Shown: positions 16,541-26,086 of the stretch, piece by piece | Layout: each line of letters starts with the position of its first letter | How positions within the stretch are numbered: position 1 is the first letter of the stretch | Source of the DNA: Verrucomicrobiota bacterium | GTDB lineage: Bacteria; Verrucomicrobiota; Verrucomicrobiia; Limisphaerales; UBA1319 | Length of the DNA stretch: 64,000 nucleotides | NCBI GenBank assembly: GCA_022711435.1 | Contig: JAKLFB010000006.1 | Location: forward strand, 62,001-126,000 | Direction: 5' to 3' | Notes under the pieces: generated by a model | What the model was told of the DNA's origin: nothing | What the model saw: only the letters and a program-made list of their open reading frames with translations | The model's database searches: none | Made by a program: the position numbers and the translations under genes

Positions 16541-17923
16541 ATGGAACGGCCCGATTATTTTCTGGTGGATCTGCCGGCCGAAGCGGAGTGCAGGCCGGAG
16601 CTCGTCAGCGCCGCCGCGCAAACCTTGAAACGGAACCGCGAGCTGTATCTGCGGGACCGCCCGACCCGGCACACGATTGCGGATTTCTGCGAGGTGGCGA
16701 GCCGATGGCTGGATCCTTCCTACCCATTGCGGCAGGAGGCGCTGGATCTCGGCGCGGCGAAGACGGGATTCTCGGGCCCGACGCTCGAGCGCGGCCTCGA
16801 TAGCTGGTTCCAGCAGATCAATCCAGCCAGCCTGGACGCCCTGATCCGGCAGGAGCTGGGCCATTCGCAGCGGCTGGATGGGTTCTCGGCCGGGGACGCC
16901 GAGCGGTCGGGGGCGCGGATGAGCCTGGCGAACGGCCCCGAGCTGCTGGTCCACTTCGCGGCGGGGAACCTCCCGATTCCTGCCTTTCAGAGCATTCTCC
17001 TGGGCCTGCTGGCCCGCGCCGCCCAGTTCGTGAAGTGCGCTTCTCATGCGGCCGCGCTGCCTCGGTTGTTCGCTCACTCGATCTACGAGGTCTCCCCGAA
17101 GCTGGGGGCTTGTCTCGAGCTGGCCGCCTGGCCTGGCGGCGATGAGCCGCTGGAGTCCGCCCTTTTTGCGGAGGCGGATTGCGTCACCGCCACCGGCTCC
17201 GACGAGGCTCTGGCGTCCATCCGGCGGCGGCTGCCCCCGCAAGTCCGGTTCCTGGGCTACGGGCACCGGATCAGCTTCGCGTTTGTCGCCCACGAGATCG
17301 CGCGCGATCCGGAAGCGGCGGCTCAGACGGCTCACGAAGCGGCGCGCGACATCTCGGCATGGGATCAGCAGGGCTGCCTCTCGCCGCATGTCATCTACGT
17401 CGAGAATGGCGGCCGCCGGCTGTCCGAGGATTTCGCCGGGCGTCTTGCGGATGCCATGGCGTGCCGGGAACAAGTCGAGCCCCGCGGGCCCCTGTCCGTG
17501 TCCGCCGCCGCCGCGATCGCCGCCCGCCGCGCGTTTTATGAAGTCCGAGCTGCGGCATCACCCGACACCATCATCTGGTTCAGCCCGGGGTCCACCGCAT
17601 GGACCGTGGTTTACGAGGCCGACCCGCGATTCCAGCCCTCCTGCTTGAACCGGTTCGTTTACGTGAAAGGCGTCTCCGACCTCGTGGAGGCCCTGCAGGC
17701 CGCCGATTCGGTCCGCACTTGCACCTCGGCCGTCGGCCTCGCGGCGCCCGCTGCGCGCCAGGTTCCATTGGCCACCTCCATCGCCCGATGGGGCGCCACC
17801 CGAATCTGCCCGATCGGCCAGATGCAGAATCCGCCCATCTCCTGGCGGCATGACGGCCGGCCTGCGCTCGCCGATCTTCTCACCTGGTCCGATTGGGAAA
17901 CCCCATCCACCTATGCGCATTGA
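16541..17923 (+). CDS. LuxC-family acyl-CoA/acyl-protein reductase
   Basis: A 460-residue aldehyde-dehydrogenase-fold reductase of the LuxC family (PF05893). VHFAAGNLPIPAFQSILLGLLARAA is the nucleotide-binding region and SAWDQQGCLSPHVIYV carries the catalytic cysteine at residue 279. It reduces activated fatty acids to aldehydes with NADPH. The ATG at 16541, 4 bp after the luxE stop, is preferred over an upstream TTG. Its last codons overlap the queD start by 11 bp, so all three genes form one operon. The product of this pair in non-luminous bacteria is not established. Confidence 0.9.
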   Translation: MERPDYFLVDLPAEAECRPELVSAAAQTLKRNRELYLRDRPTRHTIADFCEVASRWLDPSYPLRQEALDLGAAKTGFSGPTLERGLDSWFQQINPASLDALIRQELGHSQRLDGFSAGDAERSGARMSLANGPELLVHFAAGNLPIPAFQSILLGLLARAAQFVKCASHAAALPRLFAHSIYEVSPKLGACLELAAWPGGDEPLESALFAEADCVTATGSDEALASIRRRLPPQVRFLGYGHRISFAFVAHEIARDPEAAAQTAHEAARDISAWDQQGCLSPHVIYVENGGRRLSEDFAGRLADAMACREQVEPRGPLSVSAAAAIAARRAFYEVRAAASPDTIIWFSPGSTAWTVVYEADPRFQPSCLNRFVYVKGVSDLVEALQAADSVRTCTSAVGLAAPAARQVPLATSIARWGATRICPIGQMQNPPISWRHDGRPALADLLTWSDWETPSTYAH

Positions 17924-18284
17924 GCTCCGCAAGTCCTTTCAATTCGAGGCAGCCCATTTCCTGCCTCATCTTCCCCCCGCCCACAAGTGCCGGCGCATCC
18001 ATGGCCACAGCTTCGAGGTCGAGATCGCCGTCCGAGGCGAGATGGATCCCCGGATGGGCTGGCTTCTCGATTACGCCGACCTGGCTGCAGCCTTCAAGCC
18101 CATTTGGGAGCAGCTCGATCACAACTTCCTCAACGAAATCGAGGGCCTCGAAAACCCCACCAGCGAAAACATCGCCCTCTGGATTTGGGCCCGCCTCCAG
18201 CCCGCCCTCCCGCAGATCGCGGAGATCGTCGTCGCCGAGACCTGCTCCGCCCGATGCGTCTATCGCGGCGACGCATTGCATTGA
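17913..18284 (+). CDS. queD: 6-carboxytetrahydropterin synthase / 6-pyruvoyl-tetrahydropterin synthase family
   Basis: A 123-residue protein with zinc histidines in FEAAHFLP and in IHGHSFEVE, and the catalytic cysteine in HKCRRIHGHS. LDYADLAAAFKPIWEQLDHNFLNEI and ENPTSENIALWIW complete the family signature. It should convert dihydroneopterin triphosphate to 6-carboxytetrahydropterin for queuosine or other deazapurine synthesis. The ATG at 17913 lies inside the end of luxC. No other queuosine gene is nearby, so its link to the Lux pair is one of position only. Bases 18285-18434 downstream hold no gene. Confidence 0.93.
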   Translation: MRIELRKSFQFEAAHFLPHLPPAHKCRRIHGHSFEVEIAVRGEMDPRMGWLLDYADLAAAFKPIWEQLDHNFLNEIEGLENPTSENIALWIWARLQPALPQIAEIVVAETCSARCVYRGDALH

Positions 18285-18435
18285 ACTCTCCTCCCTCCGC
18301 AGCGGCCGACGTTCAGAGGCGAACGGCATGTTTTCTGCTCCTCTCCCATCGTGGACTGTAATTGCTTTTCTCAGCTCCGGTTTGGGCCCAGTATGGATTC
18401 GGAAATGCATGTTCGAGCGGGATTTTTGGGGCTTA

Positions 18436-18708
18436 GGGTCTGTGCAAAAATTACTTCCGATTTTGGCGGGAGCGCCGCCGGGCCAGATGCGAGGCGCAAG
18501 GGAGGGAGTGTATCCCCCTGCGATACTCGACCGACCGAGCCACAAAGCAGATGGCCCGGCGCCGCCCCGCCCCTGCGGGCTGGGGGCCTTGGGCGCGCTG
18601 GCTGTGTTGCTCCTCGCTCACAGACCGCGCGGGTATGCTCGCTCGTCGCGCCTTGCCAGCCCGCCCAATCCCCTCCAGCAAAATCGGAATTAATTTTTGC
18701 ACAGACCC
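18436..18708 (+). mobile_element. 273-bp MITE-like element, copy 1, flanked by TTA
   Basis: The element runs from GGGTCTGTGCAAAAATTA to its mirror at 18708. The terminal inverted repeats are about 30 bp with one mismatch. TTA lies directly on both sides (18433-18435 and 18709-18711), a likely 3-bp target duplication. It contains no transposase. Copy 2 (26087-26359) is the same length, in reverse orientation, with about eight differences. The right end stops 8 bases before the ATG of the LTD/CotH gene. A TNA target would fit IS5-like or PIF/Harbinger-like transposases, but that is inference. Confidence 0.88.
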
Positions 18709-18716
18709 TTAGCCGG

Positions 18717-21700
18717 ATGGTATTGGCGGCGGCCGCAGCCTGGCGGTTGACTGTGGCGCTATTCCTCGCGAGCGGCTCGCTGCTGGCGACTCGCGCCGCC
18801 GATGCTCCTTCGATCCAGCCTGTGGACCCCCATTGGCTCGAGCCGCTGCGCGAGCCGGCCGGGCCATCCTCGAGGCGCACGGGCATCGCCATCACGGAGA
18901 TCATGTACCATCCGGCCGACCGCCCGGACGATCGCCTGCTCGAGTTCGTCGAACTCTATAACTCGAACGACTGGCCCGAAGATATCGGCGGATATCGGCT
19001 CGCCGGCGACTTGGAATACACCTTTCCCCGCGGCACGACGATGCCCGCCCGAGGCTATGTTGTGGTGGCCGCCTCGCCCGCCGACCTCGAAGCCGTCACC
19101 GGTTTCTCCAGCGCGCTGGGGCCCTTCGCTGGCCGCCTTCCCAACAGCGGCGGCGTCCTCGAGCTCCGGAACGAGTTGAACGCACTCCTGCTCGAAGTCG
19201 AGTACGCCGATGACTCCCCATTCCCCGTGGCTGCAGATGGTGCGGGCCACTCGCTGGTCCTGGCGCGCCCGTCCTTTGGCGAAAGCCACCCCCGCGCGTG
19301 GGCCGCCAGCCACAATATCGGCGGAAGCCCCGGCGCCGAGGATCCGCTCGCCGTCCATCCCTGGAGCCGCGTTGCGATCAACGAGTTCCTCGCGCGCGGG
19401 GAAGATGCCCAGCCCGATTTCGTCGAGCTCTACAACTACAGCACCCAGGCCGTCGACCTGACGGGGTGCGTTCTGACCGACGATCCCGGGACCAATCGTT
19501 TCGTTTTCCCGCCCGGCGCATGGATCCCTGCCGCCGGATTCGTTGCTCTGGGCGAGGCCGACCTGGGTTTCGCCCTCAGCTCCCAAGGCGAAACGATCTA
19601 CCTCAAGAGCGCCGACGGAGCCCGGATCATCGACGCCGTTCGTTTTGGCGGGCAGGCCAAGGGTGTTTCGACAGGCCGGTTCCCCGACGGCGCGCAGGGA
19701 TTTCACGAGCTGGGCTCGATCACTCCGGGCGAACCCAACACCGCCCTCCTCATCCGCCCGGTGGCCTTCAACGAGATCATGTACAATCCGATCTCCGGCA
19801 ACGACGACGATGAGTTCGTCGAGATCCACAACCGGGGCCCGCTGCCGATCGATGTGAGCTATTGGCGGCTGAACGATGCCATCGAGTTTACACTGCCGCC
19901 CGGGACCGTGATCCCGGCGGATGGTTGCCTGGCGATCGCCCGAAACGCGGCGCGTCTGCTCGAGCGCTACCCCGGACTCGGGGCGACCAATCTGCTGGGC
20001 AACTTCAGAGGCCGCCTGGCCAACAGCGGCGAGCGGATCGCCCTCGAGATGCCCGACGAGATCGTCACCACCGATCAATCCGCCGCCGTCACCAACCGCA
20101 TCTACATCACCGTGGACGAGGTCCGCTACTCGGATGGCGGCGCCTGGGGAAGCTGGTCCGACGGCAAGGGCAGCAGCCTCGAGCTGATCGATCCTCGAGC
20201 CGACAACCGCCTGGCCGCGAATTGGGCCGATAGCGATGACACCGCCAAAAGCCCGTGGACGCCCATCGAGCACACCGGCCGGCTTGACCTGGGCCGCGGG
20301 GTCGATGGAAACAGCGAGCTGCACGTGATGCTTCTCGGGGCCGGCGAATGTCTGGTGGACGATCTGGAAGTCTTCGTGCCCGGCGGAGCCAACAACCTCG
20401 TCTCCAACGGCGCCTTCGATTCCGGTCTGACCGGCTGGATCATCCAGGGGAACCATGTCCGGTCCGCCCTTGCCTCCGAAGGATACCAGAGCGCGCGCAG
20501 CCTCCATCTGCGCGCCACATCCGGCGGCGACAACGGCGCCAACCGCCTCGAGATCAACCTCCCCCTCGCGCTCACGTCCGGCACCGCCACCATCCGCGGA
20601 CGCGCCCGCTGGCTGCGCGGGCATCCGGATCTGCTCTTGCGGCTGTATGGAAACTACCTGGAAGCCCCTGGAACGCTGGCCGTGCCTACCGATCTCGGCA
20701 CGCCCGGCCGGCGGAACAGCCGCGCGGTGGATAACGCCGGGCCCGCCATCAGCCGGGTTGCCCACTACCCCGTCGTCCCCGCCGGCGGTCAGGCCGTGAC
20801 CGTCGTGGCCCGAATCGCGGATGTGGACGGCGTCGCAGGGGTGACGATCCGGTATCGAGTCGATCCGCAGACCACATACAGCACCCTGGCCATGACCGAC
20901 CGCGGGGCTGGGCTCTACAGCGCCACTCTGCCGGCCTATTCGTCGGGCGTCCTTGTGGCCTATTACATCGAGGCGGCCGATCAAGCCCCTGTGCCAGCAG
21001 CCCGCCGCTACCCGGCCTCGGCCCCCGACCGCGAATGCCACGTCCGCTTCGGCGATCCCACCCCGCCCGGCGGATTCGGCGTCTACCGCCTCTGGGTGAC
21101 GTCCCGCAACATCAGCACCTGGACGACCCGCGAGAAGCTCAGCAACGAACCCTTGGATGCCACGTTCGTCTACCGCCAGTCGCGCATCATCCATCAGGCC
21201 GGCGGACGCTATCGGGGCAGCCCGTTCATTCGCCCGAACTACACCGGCCCGACCGGCGCCAGCTGCGCCTATGTGTGGGACCTCCCCAAAGACGATCCCT
21301 TCCTGAACGCCGACGAGCTGAACCTCGACTCGCTCGAACCCAGCTCCCGCGACAGCACCGCCCTCCGCGAGATGACCGCGTTCTGGATGGCCCGCCAGCT
21401 CGGCCTGCCCGGCAGCTACCAGCGGTTTGTCCACGTCATCCTCAACGGCGTCGCCAACTCCAGCCGTGGCATCCCGATCTACTCCGACACTCAGCAGCCG
21501 GACTCCGACTACGTCCGCGGCTGGTTCGCCGACGACTCGGGCGGCCAGATCTTCAAGATCGATGACTGGTTCGAATTCAACGATTCGGTCGGCATGCAGT
21601 TCAATGAAAACGCCCATCTCCAGCTCTATCTGACCACCGACCTGGCCTCGGGACGATCCATCCACAAACAGGCCCGTTACCGCTGGAGCTGGGAGAGGAA

Positions 21701-24700
21701 GTTCAACGGCAGGCTCGACGACGATTACAGCGCGCTCTTCCGGCTGGCCGACATCTTCAATGGCCCCGACGCCACCTACGTCGAGGGCCTCGAAAACACG
21801 ATCGACGCCGAGGAATGGATCACCGCGTTCGCCTTGCGGCATGTCGTCGGAGACTGGGACGGCTACGGCTATAACCGCGGAAAAAACACCTTTCTGTATC
21901 GTCCGAACTCGGCCCCCTGGAGGCTGCTGCTTTGGGATCTGGATTTCTCCCTGGGCTGCAACGGCGGTCATGGCCCCACCCAGAACATCTTTACCGTCGA
22001 AGGCGGCGCCACCGAGATCAGCCGCCTCTATAACCATCCTCATTTCCGGCGCGTCTATTTCCGGGCGCTGCAGCGCGCAGTCGACGGCCCCCTCCTGCCC
22101 GATCGATCCACGCCGATCATCCAGAGCCGCTACCAGGCCCTCCAGGCCAACAACGTCACCACCGTCTCTCCCTTGGCCGCCAGCGGCGCCCAGAACATCT
22201 CGATCCCCGAATGGATCCGCCAGCGCCGCGAGTTCATCCTCGGCCAGATCCCCTCGGCCTCGTTCGCCATCACCAGCAACTCCGGCGCCAGCTTCGCCAC
22301 CAACCGCAATTACATCCGCCTGACCGGCACCGCGCCGGTCGCGATCAGGACCTTGCGCCTCAATGGCCAGATCTTGCCACTGACCTGGACCAGCGTCACC
22401 AGTTGGGCCGCCGATGTCGTGCTCGAGGAGGGCGCCAATGACCTAACGCTGATCGGATACGACTTCTCCGACACGCCCGTTCCCGGCGCGACCGACACGA
22501 TCTCGGTCCACTGCACCGGCGCCGCCGAGCCGATCGAGAACCATGTCGTCATCCACGAGATCATGTATCAGCCGGCCGTGCCGGGCGCTGGATTCGTCGA
22601 GCTGCACAACACCTCCGCTCAAACCGCGTTCGACCTGGGGGGGCTCCGGCTCTCCGGCATCGATTTCACGTTCCCCGATGGCACGCTCATTGTACCCGGC
22701 GGCTTTCTCCTGGTGGCAGAGGATCGCGCGGTTTTCGCCAATACCTACGGCAACGCGATTCCATTGGCCGGCCAATATGCGGGGCGCCTGGATCCGGGCG
22801 GTGAAACCTTACGTCTGATCCGGCCCGCCGACTCCACGCGCCCCGAACTGGTCGTCGACCAGGTCACCTATGACGATGATCCTCCCTGGCCCGCTGCCGC
22901 GGACGGGCGCGGCCCCTCTCTCCAGCTCGTCGATCCTCTCCGCGACAACAACCGCGCGGCCAACTGGACCGCCATCGATCCCGAGAGCGCCGGCCAGCCG
23001 CCCGCCCTGACCAACCAGTCTCTGATCCCGATCACTCACTCCTGGTCCTATGACCAATCGGGCTCGGACCTGGGCAAGGACTGGAAGGAGATCGATTACC
23101 CGGCCGCCGGCCAATGGCCCGCCGGCCCCGCCCTCCTCTACGCCGAGACGGCCGCCCTCCCCGCCCCGAAAAACACCCCCCTCACCATCGGCCCCCGCAC
23201 GTTCTACTTTCGAACCGAGTTCGCCTTCGCCGGCGATCCCGCCCATTATCGCCTCCAGCTCCGCACGGTCATCGACGACGGCGCCGTGTTCTACCTCAAC
23301 GGCCGCGAGTGGCATCGCTTCAACATGCGCTCGGGAAACGTGGATTACCTCACCCTGTCGCAGTCCAACATCAACAACGCCGTCTACCAAGGGCCCGTGA
23401 CCCTGACCAATGAATTCTTGCGCCCGGGCCGCAACGTCCTCGCCGTCGAGATCCACCAGGGCACCGCCAACAGCACCGACATCGTGTTCGGCATGACCCT
23501 CGACGCCGAACCTCTCGATGCCTTGGTTCTTTCGCCCTTCACCCCTGGCAAGGCCAATTCCGGCCGATCCTCCCTGCCCGAATTCCCCCCCTTGCGCCTG
23601 AACGAGATTGTCCTCCAGAACCTTTCCGGCCCCGCCGACTCAGCCGGCGATCGCGATCCGTGGATCGAGATCTTCAATGCCGGATCCGATCCCATTTCCA
23701 TGGATGGATTCTACCTCGGCACGGCCTGCACCAATCTCCTTTCCTGGGCCTTTCCCGCGGACGCCGCCGTTCCCGCAGGCGGGTTCCTCCAGGTATGGCT
23801 CGACGCCGAGCCCACCGAATCCACCGCCGCCGCACCCCACGCCGACCTCACCCCGATTTTCCCCGAAGGAATGGTCCTCCTCTCCCGGCTCGTGAACACC
23901 CAAACCCAGATGGTGGATTACCTCTCCTACCGGCCAATCCCGGCAGATCGATCCTTCGGCGCCTACCCCGATGGCGAAACCGCCGGGCACCGCGTTTTTC
24001 ACTACCCCACCCCGGGCGCCACCAACAATCCCGCCGCCGGCCCCGCCAATGTCCTGTTCAACGAGTGGATGCCCCAAAACAACGGCGCCGTCCCCGATCC
24101 CGCCGACAGCGATTTCGACGACTGGTTCGAGCTCTACAACGCCGATGATACGACGATCGATCTGACCGGATTCTATCTGACCGATGATCCGGCTCGCGCC
24201 AACCGATTCGTCATTCCGGCCGGCGTCTCGATCCCGGCACGGGGATTCCTCCTGGTCTGGGCGGATCAGGAGACATGGCAAAACTCGACCCAGCGCGCCG
24301 ATCTGCATGTCAATTTCCAGCTCGATTCCGAGGGCGAAAGCCTCGCGCTGCTGGCGCCCGACGATCGTTTGGTGGATGCCATCGAGTTCGGCGTCCAGAC
24401 CAATCAAGCCAGCCAAGGACGCTACCCCGACGGCGCTCCAGGCGGTGAGCACCTGTGGCTGACCTCGGCCACCCCGGGCCAGCCCAACCACTATGCACCA
24501 TCGAACCAGCCGCCCCGCATCGAACCCATCGCCGATCGATCCGTCGCCGAAGGCGCCCTCCTCTCGTTCCCCATCCTCGCCGCCGATCCCGATCCCGGCC
24601 AATCGCTTGCCTTCCGGCTCGATCCGGGTGCGCCCGCCGCCGCCGCCGTCCACCCCGACTCAGGTCTCTTCAGCTGGATGCCCGGCGAGCTCGATGGCCC

Positions 24701-25310
24701 CGGCCGCTACGCGCTCACCGTCCGGGTCTCCGACAATGGCGAGCCGCCTCAGGAGACATCCTCGACTTTCTGCATCGACGTCGCCGAACTCAACCAGCCT
24801 CCTGTTCTCGACGAAATCGCCAGCCAATACGTCCGTGTCTCCCAGCCCCTCGAGTTCTCCATCTCCGCCTCGGATCCCGATTACCCGGCACAGGCCCTGG
24901 CGTTCGACTTCGCCACCGAACCTCCTCCGGGTGCCTCTCTCTCCGAGGAGGGCCGTTTCCAATGGACGCCCGGCCCCGATCAGGGCCCCGCCACTTACGA
25001 ATTCACCGTCCGCGTCACCGACCGGGGTGATCCCCCCCTCAGCCATGCCCGGACCTTTGAGCTCTTCGTTCTGGGCCCCAGCCAGCCGCCCCGGTTGACG
25101 GAGATCACCGTTTATTCGGATGGTGTTGTGGCCGTTACCTGGACGGCTGAGCCCGGCCAATTCTACCAAGCCCGATTCACCGAGGACCTCCTGGCTCCGG
25201 CCTGGCAAGACCTCGGAGCGCCCCGCGCCGCCGAGGATTTTACCATGACGGTCACCGACATGCGGGATGAAGGCGCGCCCCGGTTCTACCAGGTGATTCG
25301 ACTGCGCTAG
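18717..25310 (+). CDS. Giant secreted protein with six lamin-tail domains, a CotH kinase domain and putative Ig repeats
   Basis: A 2197-residue exported protein. The ATG at 18717 opens a signal peptide (AAAAAWRLTVALFLASGSLLATRAA); the frame continues upstream only through the mobile element. Lamin-tail domains, each with a core like NEIMYxP...FVELHN, begin near residues 58, 219, 349, 1278, 1626 and 1778. A CotH-type kinase-like domain is at about 815-1090 (GGRYRGSPFIRPN, KIDDWFEFND, RLLLWDLDFSLGCNG). A CBM-like jelly roll lies near 550-670 and another beta-rich module near 1430-1600. Two putative Ig/cadherin-like repeats start with NQPP near 1930 and 2028, before a C-terminal strand-rich tail typical of Verrucomicrobial secreted proteins. 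CotH domains elsewhere phosphorylate coat proteins; here a role in surface assembly is inferred. It converges on comB with a 10-bp gap. Confidence 0.88.
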   Translation: MVLAAAAAWRLTVALFLASGSLLATRAADAPSIQPVDPHWLEPLREPAGPSSRRTGIAITEIMYHPADRPDDRLLEFVELYNSNDWPEDIGGYRLAGDLEYTFPRGTTMPARGYVVVAASPADLEAVTGFSSALGPFAGRLPNSGGVLELRNELNALLLEVEYADDSPFPVAADGAGHSLVLARPSFGESHPRAWAASHNIGGSPGAEDPLAVHPWSRVAINEFLARGEDAQPDFVELYNYSTQAVDLTGCVLTDDPGTNRFVFPPGAWIPAAGFVALGEADLGFALSSQGETIYLKSADGARIIDAVRFGGQAKGVSTGRFPDGAQGFHELGSITPGEPNTALLIRPVAFNEIMYNPISGNDDDEFVEIHNRGPLPIDVSYWRLNDAIEFTLPPGTVIPADGCLAIARNAARLLERYPGLGATNLLGNFRGRLANSGERIALEMPDEIVTTDQSAAVTNRIYITVDEVRYSDGGAWGSWSDGKGSSLELIDPRADNRLAANWADSDDTAKSPWTPIEHTGRLDLGRGVDGNSELHVMLLGAGECLVDDLEVFVPGGANNLVSNGAFDSGLTGWIIQGNHVRSALASEGYQSARSLHLRATSGGDNGANRLEINLPLALTSGTATIRGRARWLRGHPDLLLRLYGNYLEAPGTLAVPTDLGTPGRRNSRAVDNAGPAISRVAHYPVVPAGGQAVTVVARIADVDGVAGVTIRYRVDPQTTYSTLAMTDRGAGLYSATLPAYSSGVLVAYYIEAADQAPVPAARRYPASAPDRECHVRFGDPTPPGGFGVYRLWVTSRNISTWTTREKLSNEPLDATFVYRQSRIIHQAGGRYRGSPFIRPNYTGPTGASCAYVWDLPKDDPFLNADELNLDSLEPSSRDSTALREMTAFWMARQLGLPGSYQRFVHVILNGVANSSRGIPIYSDTQQPDSDYVRGWFADDSGGQIFKIDDWFEFNDSVGMQFNENAHLQLYLTTDLASGRSIHKQARYRWSWERKFNGRLDDDYSALFRLADIFNGPDATYVEGLENTIDAEEWITAFALRHVVGDWDGYGYNRGKNTFLYRPNSAPWRLLLWDLDFSLGCNGGHGPTQNIFTVEGGATEISRLYNHPHFRRVYFRALQRAVDGPLLPDRSTPIIQSRYQALQANNVTTVSPLAASGAQNISIPEWIRQRREFILGQIPSASFAITSNSGASFATNRNYIRLTGTAPVAIRTLRLNGQILPLTWTSVTSWAADVVLEEGANDLTLIGYDFSDTPVPGATDTISVHCTGAAEPIENHVVIHEIMYQPAVPGAGFVELHNTSAQTAFDLGGLRLSGIDFTFPDGTLIVPGGFLLVAEDRAVFANTYGNAIPLAGQYAGRLDPGGETLRLIRPADSTRPELVVDQVTYDDDPPWPAAADGRGPSLQLVDPLRDNNRAANWTAIDPESAGQPPALTNQSLIPITHSWSYDQSGSDLGKDWKEIDYPAAGQWPAGPALLYAETAALPAPKNTPLTIGPRTFYFRTEFAFAGDPAHYRLQLRTVIDDGAVFYLNGREWHRFNMRSGNVDYLTLSQSNINNAVYQGPVTLTNEFLRPGRNVLAVEIHQGTANSTDIVFGMTLDAEPLDALVLSPFTPGKANSGRSSLPEFPPLRLNEIVLQNLSGPADSAGDRDPWIEIFNAGSDPISMDGFYLGTACTNLLSWAFPADAAVPAGGFLQVWLDAEPTESTAAAPHADLTPIFPEGMVLLSRLVNTQTQMVDYLSYRPIPADRSFGAYPDGETAGHRVFHYPTPGATNNPAAGPANVLFNEWMPQNNGAVPDPADSDFDDWFELYNADDTTIDLTGFYLTDDPARANRFVIPAGVSIPARGFLLVWADQETWQNSTQRADLHVNFQLDSEGESLALLAPDDRLVDAIEFGVQTNQASQGRYPDGAPGGEHLWLTSATPGQPNHYAPSNQPPRIEPIADRSVAEGALLSFPILAADPDPGQSLAFRLDPGAPAAAAVHPDSGLFSWMPGELDGPGRYALTVRVSDNGEPPQETSSTFCIDVAELNQPPVLDEIASQYVRVSQPLEFSISASDPDYPAQALAFDFATEPPPGASLSEEGRFQWTPGPDQGPATYEFTVRVTDRGDPPLSHARTFELFVLGPSQPPRLTEITVYSDGVVAVTWTAEPGQFYQARFTEDLLAPAWQDLGAPRAAEDFTMTVTDMRDEGAPRFYQVIRLR

Positions 25311-25320
25311 GCCGCCCGGC

Positions 25321-26082
25321 TCAATCCCATCGGCGCACCGTCCCGTCGGCCTCCAGGCCTGCCAGGAAGCTCCACCGGTCCATCTGCAGACAGGCAGGGA
25401 CGTCATCCCGCAAATCGGGCTGAGCCAGCAATCGCCGCCCGTTGCGGGCCATCGAGGCGGCGGCCATCAGATCCGCCCGATTCGATCCATACACCTGCCG
25501 CGCGATCTGCGCCCCGTCGGACACATCGCCGTCGCCGTAATCGGACCACAGACGCTCGCAGAGAGCACCCGCCGCCAGCACGTCTTCGAAGGCCGGCTGC
25601 TCGAAGGTCCCGCTGCATACCACGAGCACTTCCTCGGGATGCTGCTGTCGCAGATGACTGGCGATTCGCTGCAGATTCAGGAAGCCGCCCGCCAACACCT
25701 GGGCCGCCCCCCGGCACGATTGCAGGGCCCGGGTGCCGTTGGTGGTTGTCATGACGATCGTCCGGCCTCGCACCCGCTCAGGGGTGAATTCCCGGGGGGA
25801 ATTGCCCAGGTCAAAATCGATCCCGCCGGCCTGAGCGGCGCGAATCCGCAGGCCGTTGCGCTCTCCGGCGAGCAGGACGTCCGGCTGCCGCGCCCGCGCC
25901 GCCAGCGCCTCGGGAATCCCCGCGACCGGGTGGATCGCGCGGGCCCCGTGCGCCAGCGCCGTCAACATGCTGCTGGTGGCCCGAAACACGTCGAACACCA
26001 CGCACGCGGTCCGCCCCAGATCGCGCCTGGGCAACACCGCGAAATCGGCAGGGGTAAACAGCACCTCAAGGCAGGTCTTCAT
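25321..26082 (-). CDS. comB: 2-phosphosulfolactate phosphatase family (ComB)
   Basis: A 253-residue protein with the ComB signatures CVVFDVFRATSSMLTALAHGA, VLLAGERNGLRI, FDLGNSPREF and IVMTTTNGTRAL, plus VCSGTFEQPAFEDVLAAGAL. In methanogens ComB makes sulfolactate during coenzyme M synthesis. Bacterial relatives are common where coenzyme M is absent and their substrate is often unknown. The ATG at 26082 matches the natural start of the family (MKTCLEVLFTPADF), and the 273-bp element ends only 4 bases upstream. It probably belonged to the ogg-apt-sigma operon before the insertion. No comA or comC lies in the window. Confidence 0.9.
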   Translation of the reverse strand: MKTCLEVLFTPADFAVLPRRDLGRTACVVFDVFRATSSMLTALAHGARAIHPVAGIPEALAARARQPDVLLAGERNGLRIRAAQAGGIDFDLGNSPREFTPERVRGRTIVMTTTNGTRALQSCRGAAQVLAGGFLNLQRIASHLRQQHPEEVLVVCSGTFEQPAFEDVLAAGALCERLWSDYGDGDVSDGAQIARQVYGSNRADLMAAASMARNGRRLLAQPDLRDDVPACLQMDRWSFLAGLEADGTVRRWD

Positions 26083-26086
26083 CTTA

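Noticed and set aside
15328..17923. A bioluminescence (lux) operon
   Set aside because: Only LuxE- and LuxC-type genes are present; no luxA or luxB lies in the window.
18351..18716. Upstream extension of the LTD/CotH reading frame
   Set aside because: The extension is the translation of the 273-bp mobile element; the signal peptide starts at ATG 18717.
18759..22043. 1094-codon open frame antisense to the LTD/CotH gene
   Set aside because: Mirror of codon bias in a GC-rich gene; no recognisable domains or signal peptide, while the plus strand has repeated lamin-tail motifs.
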